The notes under the pieces were generated by a model, which saw nothing but the letters and a program-made list of their open reading frames with translations, did not search any database and was not told the DNA's origin. A stretch of DNA of 64,000 nt, from the NCBI RefSeq assembly GCF_041821065.1, contig NZ_JBGUAX010000002.1, positions 124,001 to 188,000 on the forward strand. The letters are read 5' to 3'. Position numbers and translations under genes: made by a program. This DNA is from Egicoccus sp. AB-alg2 (GTDB lineage Bacteria; Actinomycetota; Nitriliruptoria; Nitriliruptorales; Nitriliruptoraceae). Below, one piece after another: positions 24,297-33,335 of the stretch (positions within the stretch are counted from its first letter, which is position 1; every line of letters begins with the position of its first letter).

Positions 24297-26141
24297 TCAG
24301 TCCGCCTTGGGCTTGGGCAGCTCGCGCAGCCCGAGCTCCTTCAGGGCGGCCGGGTCGTAGGGCGCCGGCGCGTCGGTCAGCGGGTCGCTGCCGGTCTGCG
24401 TCTTCGGGAAGGCGATCACCTCGCGGATCGACCGCTCGCCGCAGATCAGCATCACGGTGCGGTCGATGCCGGGCGCGATCCCGGCGTGCGGCGGCACACC
24501 GTGACTGAAGCCGCGCAGCAGGAAGCCGAACTTCTCCTCGGCCGCCTCGTCGGAGATGCCCAGGAAGCGGAACACGCGCCGCTGCAGGTCCGCGTCGTGG
24601 ATCCGGACCGACCCGGACGCCAGTTCCACGCCGTTGAGCACGATGTCGTAGGCGCGGGCGGTGGCCTCGCCGGGACGCTGCTCGAAGTCGTCGAGGTACT
24701 CCGGCGCGGGCGAGGTGAACGGGTGGTGGTTGGGCACCCAGCCGGACGAGGTGGCGGCGGTGGGGTCGTCGGACTCGGCCGCGGGGTCGAACATCGGCGG
24801 CTCGACGACCCAGCAGAACTCCCAGCGTCCCTCCGGGACGAGGCCGCGCTCCTCGGCCAGCGCGACCCGCAGGGCGCCCATGAGCTGCCGCGCGAACGAA
24901 CGCGGGCCGGCCCCGAAGAACACCGCGTCGCCGGGCTCGGCGCCGGTCTCGCGCAGGACGCCCTCGAGCTCGGCGTCGGACATGAACTTCGACAGCGGAC
25001 TGCGCAGCGTCGGCGGGCCCGCTCCCCCGTTCCCGCTCTCGCCGGGCTCGACGACGCCCCAGGCCAGGCCCTTGGCGCCGCGGCGCTTCGCCCACTCGGT
25101 CCACTCGTCGAACTCGCGACGGGTCAGCTCGCCGCCCTTGGGCAGCGCCAGCGCGACGACCGCACCGCCGGACGCCAGCACGCCCTTGAAGACGCCCACC
25201 TCGGTGTCGGCGAAGACCTCGCCCAGGTCGGCGAGCTCCATCTCGAAGCGCAGGTCGGGCTTGTCGGTGCCGAAGCGGCGCATCGCGTCGGCGTACTTCA
25301 GGCGCGGGAACGGCGCCTGCAGCTCGACGTCGAGGACCTTGTCGAAGATCTCGACGAACATCTCTTCCATCAGCGCGTAGACGTCCTCTTCGTCGCCGAA
25401 GGACATCTCCAGGTCGAGCTGGGTGAACTCGGGCTGGCGGTCGGCGCGCAGGTTCTCGTCGCGGAAGCAGCGTGCGATCTGGTAGTAGCGCTCGATGCCG
25501 GACACCATCAACAGCTGCTTGAACAGCTGCGGCGACTGCGGCAGCGCGTAGGTCGTGCCCGGCTGCAGCCGCGACGGGACCAGGAAGTCACGGGCCCCCT
25601 CGGGGGTGGGCCGGGTCAACTGCGGCGTCTCCACGTCGATGAAGCCGTGCCGCTCCATCACCCGGCGGATGATCGAGACGACCTGGGCGCGCACCTGCAG
25701 ATTGCGCAGCATCCGCTGGCGGCGCAGGTCGACGTAGCGGTGCTGCAGACGGCGCTCCTCGGCCACCTCGACGTCGTCCTCGACCGGGAACGGCGGCGTC
25801 TGCGCCTCCGACAACACCTCGATCGAGGTGGCGGCCAGCTCCACGTCGCCGGTGGCCAGCCGCTGGTTGCGCATGCCCTCGGGCCGCTCGCGGACGGTGC
25901 CGGTGACCTTCACGACCCATTCGGTGCGCACCCGGTGGGCCGCCTCCAGGGCCTCCGAAGCCTCGGGGTCGGCCACCACCTGGAGGATGCCGCTGCGGTC
26001 ACGCAGGTCGAGGAACGCGACCCCACCGTGGTCGCGGCGGGTGTCGACCCAACCGGCGACGGTCACGCTCTCACCGGCGTGTTCGGAACGCAGGGTGCCC
26101 GCACCGTGGGTGCGCATGGCGCCGAAGGGGGTGATGCTCAC
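24297..26141 (-). CDS. aspS: Aspartyl-tRNA synthetase (bacterial type)
   Basis: 614 residues. N-terminal OB-fold anticodon domain (VTVAGWVDTRRDHGGVAFLDLRDRSG), then the class II core: motif 1 region RRVMERHGFIDVETPQLT, motif 2 ARCFRDENLRADRQPEFTQ, and motif 3 GIAPGIDRTVML near the end. Between motifs 2 and 3 is the bacterial GAD insertion (about 285-420). It charges tRNA(Asp); whether it also charges tRNA(Asn) cannot be decided here. It follows hisS on the same strand with 69 bp between, the usual actinobacterial pairing. Confidence 0.97.
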   Translation of the reverse strand: MSITPFGAMRTHGAGTLRSEHAGESVTVAGWVDTRRDHGGVAFLDLRDRSGILQVVADPEASEALEAAHRVRTEWVVKVTGTVRERPEGMRNQRLATGDVELAATSIEVLSEAQTPPFPVEDDVEVAEERRLQHRYVDLRRQRMLRNLQVRAQVVSIIRRVMERHGFIDVETPQLTRPTPEGARDFLVPSRLQPGTTYALPQSPQLFKQLLMVSGIERYYQIARCFRDENLRADRQPEFTQLDLEMSFGDEEDVYALMEEMFVEIFDKVLDVELQAPFPRLKYADAMRRFGTDKPDLRFEMELADLGEVFADTEVGVFKGVLASGGAVVALALPKGGELTRREFDEWTEWAKRRGAKGLAWGVVEPGESGNGGAGPPTLRSPLSKFMSDAELEGVLRETGAEPGDAVFFGAGPRSFARQLMGALRVALAEERGLVPEGRWEFCWVVEPPMFDPAAESDDPTAATSSGWVPNHHPFTSPAPEYLDDFEQRPGEATARAYDIVLNGVELASGSVRIHDADLQRRVFRFLGISDEAAEEKFGFLLRGFSHGVPPHAGIAPGIDRTVMLICGERSIREVIAFPKTQTGSDPLTDAPAPYDPAALKELGLRELPKPKAD

Positions 26142-26210
26142 GTCGTGGTCCTCGTGTGTGGTCTGTCGGAGTCGCGGCCGACGGAGGCGGGGTGCGCCGG
26201 CCCGGGATGC

Positions 26211-27521
26211 TCAACGGCCGAGCAGCCGGTGCAGGTGGTCGGCCAGATCGGCCTCGGCGACGGTCTGCTGGTCACCGGAGGCGAGGTGCTTGACGGCGAC
26301 CGTACCCGCGGCCCGCTCGTCGACCCCGCGGATCACGGCCGCGCGGGCACCGCGACGGTCGGCGTGCTTGAGCTGCTTGCCGAGCTTGCCGCTGCCCGCG
26401 TAGACGTCGGCGCTGAACCCCTGACCGCGCAGCCGCTGGGCCAGCGCCAGCGCGTCCGCGCCGGCCGCGTCGTCCAGGACGGTTACCAGCACGTCGGGGC
26501 CGACCTGCACGTCCTGCTCCTGCTGTTCCAGCAGCAGCAGGATGCGTTCGATGCCCAGCGACCCGCCGGTCGCCGGCACGTCCTGGCCCTGGAACATGCC
26601 GACGAGACCGTCGTAGCGCCCGCCCGCCGCGATCGTGGCGTCGAGGCCCTCGTGCACGACCTCGAACACCGGCCCGGTGTAGTAGGTCAGCCCGCGGGCC
26701 AGGACCGGCGCGAAGGCGATCCGCCCGCCGGGAAGGTCACCGACGAGCTCCAGGACCCGGTCGACCTCGGCCAGGCCCTCGCGGCCGCGTTCGGTGTCAC
26801 CGAGCCGTTCGCGGACCCGCTCGACGAGGTCGCCGGCGGCGAGGTCCTTGGCCAGGGTGTCGACGGCCGCGGACGGCACGCCGCGCTCGACCAGTTCGGC
26901 CGCGACCCGCTCGGGCCCGATCTTGTCGAGCTTGTCCAGCGCGACCAGCGCCGACGCCTCCAGCTCCTGCGGTACCCCGTAGGCCTCGATCAGGCCGTGC
27001 AGCGCCTTGCGCGAGTTGAGCTGCACCCGGAAGCCGGCCAACCCGAGCCGGTCCAGGACGTCGGCGACGGCCACCAGGGTCGCTGCGTCGGCGAGCAGCG
27101 AGTCGGAGCCGACGGTGTCCACGTCACACTGGAAGAACTCGCGGTAGCGGCCCTTGCCTGGTCGGTCGGCGCGCCACACCGGAGCGATGTGGTAGCGCTT
27201 GAACGGCGTCGGCAGCTGTGAGCCGTAGCGCGCCGCCACCCGCGCGAGCGGCACCGTCAGGTCGTAGCGCAGCGCCAGGTCGGCCTCGCCGGTGGCGGCG
27301 TGCTCGCCCCGGCGCAGGATCTTGAAGATGAGCTGGTCGCCCTCCTCGCCGTACTTGCCGGTGAGGACCTCCAGGCGCTCGAAGGCCGGCGTGTCCAGCG
27401 GCTCGAAGCCATGGGCGTCGAACGCCGCGCGGATGGTCGCGAACGCGCGCTCGCGCCGCGACACCTCCGCGGGCAGGAAGTCACGCGTGCCCGACGGCGG
27501 GTTGGCGTCGATGGTGGCCAT
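26211..27521 (-). CDS. hisS: Histidyl-tRNA synthetase
   Basis: 436 residues. Class II core: PSGTRDFLPAE, motif 2 with AARYGSQLPTPFKRYHIAPVWR and RYREFFQCDVD, the HisA motif LTYYTGPVFEV, and GGRYDGLVGMF. A C-terminal alpha/beta anticodon domain follows (DVLVTVLDD ... LADHLHRL). It charges tRNA(His) and is upstream of aspS. A GCTAGCCT element at 27582-27589 probably provides its promoter, leaving a leader of about 50-60 nt. Confidence 0.97.
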   Translation of the reverse strand: MATIDANPPSGTRDFLPAEVSRRERAFATIRAAFDAHGFEPLDTPAFERLEVLTGKYGEEGDQLIFKILRRGEHAATGEADLALRYDLTVPLARVAARYGSQLPTPFKRYHIAPVWRADRPGKGRYREFFQCDVDTVGSDSLLADAATLVAVADVLDRLGLAGFRVQLNSRKALHGLIEAYGVPQELEASALVALDKLDKIGPERVAAELVERGVPSAAVDTLAKDLAAGDLVERVRERLGDTERGREGLAEVDRVLELVGDLPGGRIAFAPVLARGLTYYTGPVFEVVHEGLDATIAAGGRYDGLVGMFQGQDVPATGGSLGIERILLLLEQQEQDVQVGPDVLVTVLDDAAGADALALAQRLRGQGFSADVYAGSGKLGKQLKHADRRGARAAVIRGVDERAAGTVAVKHLASGDQQTVAEADLADHLHRLLGR

Positions 27522-27581
27522 GGCGGGACGGACCTCTGCGGGGGCGACGGGGCAGCCCGACGCGACGACGGGCGATCCGCG

Positions 27582-27589
27582 AGGCTAGC
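27582..27589 (-). promoter_or_regulatory. Putative -10 element (GCTAGCCT) of hisS
   Basis: GCTAGCCT on the minus strand, 60 bp before the hisS start, is one of the set of GCTAGSST octamers found upstream of unrelated genes in this window. A CTGAC sequence about 16 bp upstream could act as a weak -35. Confidence 0.45.
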
Positions 27590-27604
27590 GGCCGCGCGGC
27601 CGGG

Positions 27605-28342
27605 TCAGCGCTCGCCGCCCGCGACCAACTGCCGCAGGAACGGGTTGGTGCGACGCTCCTGTCCCACCGTGGTGTCGGGGCCGTGACCGCTGAGGACCAG
27701 GGTGCGGTCCTCCAGCGGGAGCACGGTCTCCGCGAGCGAGCGCTGCATGTCGGCGAGCGATCCGCGCGGGAAATCGGTCCGGCCGATCGAGCCGGCGAAC
27801 AGCAGGTCGCCGGAGAACAACACCTGGTCGGTAGCGGCGTCCGCTCCACCGAGCGCGAACGTGATCGGCACCTCGGCGAGCTCCTGCCCGAGGTAGGTGA
27901 CGTGGCCGGGCGTGTGCCCGGGGTTGTGCTGGACGTCGAAGCGGAACCCGGCGAACTCCAGCCGTTCGCCGTCCTTCACCTCGCGCAGGTACTCGTGCGG
28001 CGGATCCCACGCGAGCCCGAACTGCTGCTCGAGCAGCTCCGGCGGCGCGCCGAACGCGGCGGCCGGGTCGTCCCACAGCCAGCGGTCGTCGGCGTGCAGC
28101 AGCACCGGCACGTCCAGGGTGCGCGCCAGTTCCGGCACCGCCCAGACGTGGTCGAGGTGGCCGTGGGTGAGCAGGATCGCCTCGCACGCCACGCCGGCGC
28201 TGGCCAGCCGGGTGGGGATCGCTTCGGCGCCGCCCTCGCCAGGGTCGACGACCACGGCGCTGCCGCGCGCCCGGTCACCGATGATCCAGCAGTTGGTCTG
28301 CCAGCGGCCGAGTGGCGTGCCCAGCACGAATCGTTCCGTCAC
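27605..28342 (-). CDS. Metallo-beta-lactamase-fold hydrolase (glyoxalase II-like)
   Basis: 245 residues from a GTG. The metal-binding motif THGHLDH gives H60, H62, D64 and H65; further ligands are in NPGHTPGHV and FSGDLLFAGSIGR, and LVLSGHGPDTTVGQER holds the last His. The order and spacing suit GloB-like thioester hydrolases. In Mycobacterium the gene at this place (next to hisS) is annotated as glyoxalase II-like. A true S-lactoylglutathione substrate is unlikely in an actinobacterium, so the physiological thiol ester is open. Confidence 0.9.
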   Translation of the reverse strand: MTERFVLGTPLGRWQTNCWIIGDRARGSAVVVDPGEGGAEAIPTRLASAGVACEAILLTHGHLDHVWAVPELARTLDVPVLLHADDRWLWDDPAAAFGAPPELLEQQFGLAWDPPHEYLREVKDGERLEFAGFRFDVQHNPGHTPGHVTYLGQELAEVPITFALGGADAATDQVLFSGDLLFAGSIGRTDFPRGSLADMQRSLAETVLPLEDRTLVLSGHGPDTTVGQERRTNPFLRQLVAGGER

Positions 28343-28375
28343 GAACGCACCTCACGGGGGAAGGTCGACCGGGCG

Positions 28376-28383
28376 AGGCTAGC
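28376..28383 (-). promoter_or_regulatory. Putative -10 element (GCTAGCCT) of the MBL hydrolase gene
   Basis: Same octamer as at hisS, 34 bp before the GTG start at 28342. It lies in the 90 bp between this gene and the upstream GNAT gene. No good -35 seen. Confidence 0.45.
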
Positions 28384-28432
28384 CACGGGCCGGACCTTCG
28401 TGACAAGTCGGACGCCGGCCGCTCGTGGGCGT

Positions 28433-29299
28433 TCAGACCGCGAGACGCCAGTGGGCCTGTTCGCCGACGACCCGGTAGCCCAGTCGCTCGTAGAGGGCGT
28501 TGCTGGTCGGGTTGGCCGCGTCGGTGTTGAGGAACGCGAACCGCCGACGACGCAGCACGTCGCGGGTCACGGCGGTGACGGTCGCGCCGGCGTAGCCACG
28601 ACCGCGGTGGGCCGGCGGCGTGTAGACGGCCGAGACCCGCTGTCCGTCGGGGGTCTCCGCGTCGGCCTCGGCCATGGACACCACCGTGCCGTCCGGGCGC
28701 TCGAACACCCACAGCCCGTGCCGGCCCGCGAGCCGGCGCACGAGCCCCTCCCGCAACGCGTCCACGTCCAGTTCCGCGCGGGGCATGGCCTCCTGCTGGA
28801 ACGCGACGGCGAAGCGGACCAGCACCGTCAGGTCCTCGGGGCGGGCGGCGCGGACCCGACCGGCCGGTGGCGAGGGCGCCGCCTCGACCCGTTCGCAGGC
28901 CAGGACCGGCAGGCACATCACCTGCTCGGCCCCGACGCCGGCGCAGGCCGCCAACTCCCTGGCGAGCCCTTCCGTCAGTGCCGCCTCACCCACGAGGTCG
29001 CGCGGCAACCCCTCACCGGCGAACGTCACGGCAATCGCGTCGGCGAGGTCGCGCGGGTCCTGCGCGGGCGACAGGGCGACCAGCCACGGTCGCGGCGGCG
29101 TGCGCTGCACGACGCCGGCCACCGCGCCGTCCTCGTCGTCCTCGACCACCCAGAACCGCGCGTCGGCGTACTCGCCGGCCTCGACCCGCGACAGCACGCC
29201 CAGGGCCAGACTGTGGACGGCTTCGCCCTGGGCGACGAGGAACGGGCGCGCGACCGCGGCGTACGCGGCCAGGTCCGCGACCGCGCGCAACCGCAGCAT
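28433..29299 (-). CDS. Two-part GNAT-family acetyltransferase
   Basis: 288 residues. The N-terminal half (about 1-140) is a degenerate GNAT-like lobe (DARFWVVEDDEDGAVAGVV). The C-terminal half is a complete GNAT domain with the acetyl-CoA loop YTPPAHRGRGYAGATVT and the closing NPTSNALYERLGYRVVG, as in the FR47-like group. The ATG shares a base with the rel stop (TGATG), so it is co-translated with rel. Its substrate is unknown, and a link to the stringent response would be speculative. Confidence 0.87.
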   Translation of the reverse strand: MLRLRAVADLAAYAAVARPFLVAQGEAVHSLALGVLSRVEAGEYADARFWVVEDDEDGAVAGVVQRTPPRPWLVALSPAQDPRDLADAIAVTFAGEGLPRDLVGEAALTEGLARELAACAGVGAEQVMCLPVLACERVEAAPSPPAGRVRAARPEDLTVLVRFAVAFQQEAMPRAELDVDALREGLVRRLAGRHGLWVFERPDGTVVSMAEADAETPDGQRVSAVYTPPAHRGRGYAGATVTAVTRDVLRRRRFAFLNTDAANPTSNALYERLGYRVVGEQAHWRLAV

Positions 29300-31659
29300 C
29301 AGCGACCGGCGGCCTGGGGGATCACCCGGTACGCGTCGTAGACGCCCTCGACCCGTCGGACGCTGCGCAGCGCGTACTCCAGGTGGGTGGGGTCGCCGAG
29401 TTCGAAGGAGAAGCGCAGCACCGCGACCCGGTCCTTACGCGTGGCGACCTGGGCCGAGGTGATGTTGATGTGCAGGTCACCGAGGACGGCGGTGATGTCG
29501 CGCAAGAGGTGCTTGCGGTCGAGCGCCTCGATCTGCACGGACACCAGGAAGTTGGCGGTGACCTCGCCCGACCAGTCGACCGGCACGAACCGTTCCGGGT
29601 CGCGTTCGAGGTCGGCGACGTTCGAGCAGTCGGCGCGGTGGACCGACACCCCCCGGCCGCGGGTCACGAACCCGACGATGTCGTCGCCGGGCACCGGCGT
29701 GCAGCAGCGCGCCAGCTTGACCAGCATGCCGCTGTCGCCCTCGACCTCGACGTCGTCGCCGTGGCTGGGCGAGAGCCGGATCGGCGCGCTGGTCGACTCG
29801 AGCGCGGCCTCCTCGGTCGGCTCCTCCTCGACCTCGGTGAGCTCGTTGAGGACCTGCTGGGCGACCGTGCCGGCGCTGACGTGGTTCTCGCCGACGGCGC
29901 GGAAGAGCGCCTCGACGTTCTTGTACGACAGGGCGCGGGCGACCTCGGTGAGGTCGCCGGCCGCCATCGCCCGGGCGTAGCTGATGCCCTTGCGGCGCAG
30001 GGCGCGGGTGATCGCGTCCCGGCCGCGGGTGATGGCGTCCTCGCGCCGCTCGCGGTTGAAGTAGGCCCGGATCTTGGACTGCGCGCGCGTGGAGGCCGCC
30101 ACCTGCAGCCAGTCGCGCGACGGGCCGGCGTCCTCGGCCTTGGAGGTGAGGATCTCGATCGAGTCACCGTTGACCAGCTGGTGGTCGAGCGGCACGAGCC
30201 GGCCGTTGACGCGCGCGCCGATGCAGCGGTGGCCGACCTCGGTGTGCACGGCGTAGGCGAAGTCGATCGGGGTCGAGCCGGCGGGCAGGCCCATGACCTC
30301 ACCCTTGGGCGTGAAGACGAAGACCTCGTCCTGGTACAGGTCGATCTTGAGCGACTCCAGGTAGTCGCCCGGCTCCTGGACCTCCTGCTGCCATTCCAGC
30401 AGCTGCTCGATCCACGGCAGGTCGTCGGTGCCGGCGTCGTCGCCGCCTCGCGAGCCGTCCTTGTACTTCCAGTGCGCCGCGACGCCGTACTCGGCCGTCT
30501 CGTGCATGGCCCGGGTGCGGATCTGGATCTCCAGCGGGCGGCCCTTGGGGCCGATCACCGAGGTGTGCAGCGACTGGTAGAGGTTGACCTTCGGCATCGC
30601 GATGTAGTCCTTGAAACGTCCCGGGACGGGACGCCAGGTCGCGTGCAGTTGGCCGAGCACCGCGTAACAGTCACGGACCGACGAGACGATGACGCGGACC
30701 GCGACGAGGTCGTAGATCTCGTCGAACTCCTTGCCGCGCAGGACCATCTTCTCGTAGATCGAGTAGTAGTGCTTCGGGCGGCCGGTGACCTCGCCACGGA
30801 CCTTGAGCTCGCGCAGTTGGTCACGGATCGCGGCCATGACCTCTTCGATGTAGGCCTCACGCTCGGGGTTGCGCTCCTCGACCATCGCCACGATCTCGTC
30901 GTAGCGCTTGGGGTGGAGCGTCTTGAACCCGAGGTCCTCCAGACGCAGCTTGAAGTTCTGCATGCCGAGGCGGTGGGCCAACGGCGCGTAGATGTCCAGC
31001 GTCTCCTGCGCGATGCGCTTCTGCTTGTCGCGCGGCATGTGGCCGATGGTCTCCATGTTGTGGAGCCGGTCGGCGAGCTTGATGACGAGCACCCGGATGT
31101 CGCGGGCCATCGCCAGGATCATCTTGCGCAGCGTCTCGGCCTGCTGCTGCTGCTTGGACTCGACCTGGATGCGGTCGAGCTTGGTGACCCCGTCGACGAG
31201 GTGGGCGACCTCGTCCCCGAAGCCCTGGCGGATGTCCTCGAGCGTGCAGGGGGTGTCCTCGACCGTGTCGTGCAGCAGCGCGGCGGCCAGGGTGGGCGTC
31301 CCCAGCCCCAGCGTCGCCAGCTCGGTCGCGACCGCCACGGGATGGGTGATGTAGGCCTCGCCGGAGCGGCGCCGCTGCCCCTCGTGCAGCATCTCCGCGA
31401 AGCGGTAGGCGCGGACGACCTCGCGTAGGTCGGCCCGGGTGGAGGCCCGGATGGCGGCCGCGAGTCCCTCCAGCTCCGGGGGGACGTGCTCGCGCTGGAC
31501 CAGCGGCAGTCGCGACAGCACCCCGAGAACGCCCGACGGGCGCGCGGGACGAGGGACAGGACGCGCGTCGCGCTCCTGCTCGGTCCCGGTGGTGCTGTCC
31601 TGCGCCAGCTCCCCACTCCCCTCGGCTCGCGGGTGTCGTTCGACCAACTGTACCGACAC
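29299..31659 (-). CDS. rel: Bifunctional (p)ppGpp synthetase/hydrolase
   Basis: 786 residues, usual length for actinobacterial Rel. Order: HD hydrolase domain (GEAYITHPVAVA; H130-D131 in LLHDTVEDT; RLHNMETIGHMP), the synthetase domain (GRPKHYYSIYEKM; YDLVAVRVIV; HTSVIGPKGRPLEIQIRT), TGS domain (VFVFTPKGEVMGLPAGSTP, about 440-505), zinc-finger/helical region with LARCCTPVPGDDIVGF, and the C-terminal ACT domain (about 710-786). Both the hydrolase and synthetase signatures are intact, so it should make and destroy (p)ppGpp. apt is downstream in transcription order (51 bp upstream in position is its stop). Confidence 0.97.
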   Translation of the reverse strand: MSVQLVERHPRAEGSGELAQDSTTGTEQERDARPVPRPARPSGVLGVLSRLPLVQREHVPPELEGLAAAIRASTRADLREVVRAYRFAEMLHEGQRRRSGEAYITHPVAVATELATLGLGTPTLAAALLHDTVEDTPCTLEDIRQGFGDEVAHLVDGVTKLDRIQVESKQQQQAETLRKMILAMARDIRVLVIKLADRLHNMETIGHMPRDKQKRIAQETLDIYAPLAHRLGMQNFKLRLEDLGFKTLHPKRYDEIVAMVEERNPEREAYIEEVMAAIRDQLRELKVRGEVTGRPKHYYSIYEKMVLRGKEFDEIYDLVAVRVIVSSVRDCYAVLGQLHATWRPVPGRFKDYIAMPKVNLYQSLHTSVIGPKGRPLEIQIRTRAMHETAEYGVAAHWKYKDGSRGGDDAGTDDLPWIEQLLEWQQEVQEPGDYLESLKIDLYQDEVFVFTPKGEVMGLPAGSTPIDFAYAVHTEVGHRCIGARVNGRLVPLDHQLVNGDSIEILTSKAEDAGPSRDWLQVAASTRAQSKIRAYFNRERREDAITRGRDAITRALRRKGISYARAMAAGDLTEVARALSYKNVEALFRAVGENHVSAGTVAQQVLNELTEVEEEPTEEAALESTSAPIRLSPSHGDDVEVEGDSGMLVKLARCCTPVPGDDIVGFVTRGRGVSVHRADCSNVADLERDPERFVPVDWSGEVTANFLVSVQIEALDRKHLLRDITAVLGDLHINITSAQVATRKDRVAVLRFSFELGDPTHLEYALRSVRRVEGVYDAYRVIPQAAGR

Positions 31660-31710
31660 CCGGGCGGGTCCCCGTGTGGGCGTTCGGGACGAGCCGGCGC
31701 CGCGGCCGGG

Positions 31711-32241
31711 TCAGTAGGTCAGCAGCGAGACGTGGTCGTACTTGAGCCGCTTCGCGCCCTCGAGGAAGCCGAGCTCGATGAGGAAGCCCAGCCCGACCAC
31801 GTCACCGCCGAGCTGCTCCACCAGGTCGATGGTGGCGGCCGCGGTGCCGCCGGTCGCCAGCACGTCGTCGACGATCAGCACGCGATCACCGGCGGCGATC
31901 GCGTCGCGGTGCAGCTCCAGCGTCTCCGAGCCGTACTCGAGGTCGTAGGTGACGGACACGGCCTCGTGCGGGAGCTTGCCGGCCTTGCGCGCCGGGACGA
32001 ACCCGGCGCCGAAGTGGTAGGCCACCGGGGCGGCCAGGATGAAGCCCCGTGCCTCGATGCCCACGACCTTGTCGACCGTGCCGCGTCCGAACCGGGTCAC
32101 CAGCCAGTCGACCGCGGTCGAGAACGTGACGTGGTCACCCAGCAGCGGCGTGACGTCCTTGAAGACCACGCCCGGCTTCGGGTAGTCGGGGATGTCCCGC
32201 ACGCGAGCGGCGAGCACCGAGGGGTCGAGCTGGATCTCCAA
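31711..32241 (-). CDS. apt: Adenine phosphoribosyltransferase
   Basis: 176 residues from a TTG at 32241 with AGGAGA 7 nt upstream. No ATG or GTG fits the family N-terminus (LDPSVLAARVRDIPDYPKPG). The PRPP loop is VLIVDDVLATGGTAAA, and GIEARGFILAAPVAY is conserved in Apt. It converts adenine and PRPP to AMP. It stands between secF and rel, the standard actinobacterial order, 38 bp after secF. Confidence 0.95.
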   Translation of the reverse strand: MEIQLDPSVLAARVRDIPDYPKPGVVFKDVTPLLGDHVTFSTAVDWLVTRFGRGTVDKVVGIEARGFILAAPVAYHFGAGFVPARKAGKLPHEAVSVTYDLEYGSETLELHRDAIAAGDRVLIVDDVLATGGTAAATIDLVEQLGGDVVGLGFLIELGFLEGAKRLKYDHVSLLTY

Positions 32242-32279
32242 CGGGCTTCTCCTGGAAGCGGACGACGGTCCGGCGGCGC

Positions 32280-33335
32280 TCAGCGGCGTCGCTTCTTGCG
32301 CTTGCCCTCGCCACGGACGTACTCGGTGGTGATCGGTGCGCGCCGCTCGCTGCTGGCGGTCACGGCCGGGACCTCGTCGGCCTCGTCGCCGCCGCGCTCG
32401 AGCCGCTCGGCCTCGCGCTCGGCGGCCTTGCGGTTCTCCGGCTCGCGCATCTTCCACCAGGCGAGGAACGGCGCCGCGACGAACAGCGACGAGTACACGC
32501 CGACCAGCATGCCGATGAACAGCGCCAGCGCCAGGTCCTGCAGCGTCGTCGCGCCCAGCACCTGCGCGCCGATGAACAGCAGCGCCGCGACCGGCAGCAC
32601 GGACGTGATCGAGGTGTTCAGGGAGCGGTACAGCACCTCGTTCATCGACGCGTTGACGAGCTGGGCGTAGGTCCGACGGCCGGGCTCGCCCAGCTGGACG
32701 CCGTTCTCCTTCACCCGGTCGAACACGACCACGGTGTCGTACAGCGAGTAACCCAGGATGGTGAGCAGCGCGATCACGGTGGCGGGCGAGACGTTGAACC
32801 CGACCAGCGAGTAGACCCCGATCGTGATCAGCAGGTCGTGCACCAGCGCGATGACGGCCGCGACGGCCATCTTGAACTCCAGCCGGAACGAGATGTAGAT
32901 CACGACGACGACCATGAACACCAGCAGTGCCTCGAGCGCCTGCTGCGTGATGCGTTGGCCCCAGGTCGGCCCGACGAAGCTGATGGTCGAGTTGTCGGCG
33001 CCCGACACCTCGACCAGGGCCTCCTCGACCGCCACCGCCTCGGGACTGCCCGGCTCGAGCGCGTCAGTGCGCACCAGGGCACCACGGGCGTCGCCCTCGC
33101 CCTGCAACTGCGGGATGACGTCCTGCGCGCCGGCCTCCTCGGCGGCCTGCTGCAGCTCTTGCGAGGTGGTGTCCGGGTCGATGCCCTCCAGGCGGTAGGC
33201 GGTACCGCCGACGAAGTCGATCGACAGGTCGAGCCCGCCGATCAGCAGCGAACCCAGGCTGACCAGGATGACGGCGCCGGAGATGGTCGCCCAGAGTCGG
33301 GCGCGCCCGACGAAGTCGAAGTTCGGCGTCCTCAT
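32280..33335 (-). CDS. secF: Protein translocase subunit SecF
   Basis: 351 residues; the ATG at 33335 overlaps the secD stop (ATGA). One N-terminal helix precedes SIDFVGGTAYRLEG (the SecF/SecD motif), a periplasmic loop to about residue 125, then five helices with YDTVVVFDRVKEN and STSIT-type signature (RSLNTSITSVLPV). The C-terminus is a charged cytoplasmic tail of about 60 residues ending in RGEGKRKKRRR. With SecD and YajC it uses the proton gradient to help pull exported proteins across. Confidence 0.97.
   Translation of the reverse strand: MRTPNFDFVGRARLWATISGAVILVSLGSLLIGGLDLSIDFVGGTAYRLEGIDPDTTSQELQQAAEEAGAQDVIPQLQGEGDARGALVRTDALEPGSPEAVAVEEALVEVSGADNSTISFVGPTWGQRITQQALEALLVFMVVVVIYISFRLEFKMAVAAVIALVHDLLITIGVYSLVGFNVSPATVIALLTILGYSLYDTVVVFDRVKENGVQLGEPGRRTYAQLVNASMNEVLYRSLNTSITSVLPVAALLFIGAQVLGATTLQDLALALFIGMLVGVYSSLFVAAPFLAWWKMREPENRKAAEREAERLERGGDEADEVPAVTASSERRAPITTEYVRGEGKRKKRRR

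Noticed and set aside
26142-26210. T-box or other riboswitch in front of aspS
   Set aside because: Only 69 bp separate hisS and aspS, and no T-box or specifier loop is visible; the genes are probably co-transcribed.
24486-27221. 911-residue plus-strand frame over aspS and hisS
   Set aside because: It is exactly antisense to two certain synthetase genes and has shadow-frame composition.
28867-31428. 853-residue plus-strand frame over the rel gene
   Set aside because: It is antisense to a complete, motif-rich Rel protein.
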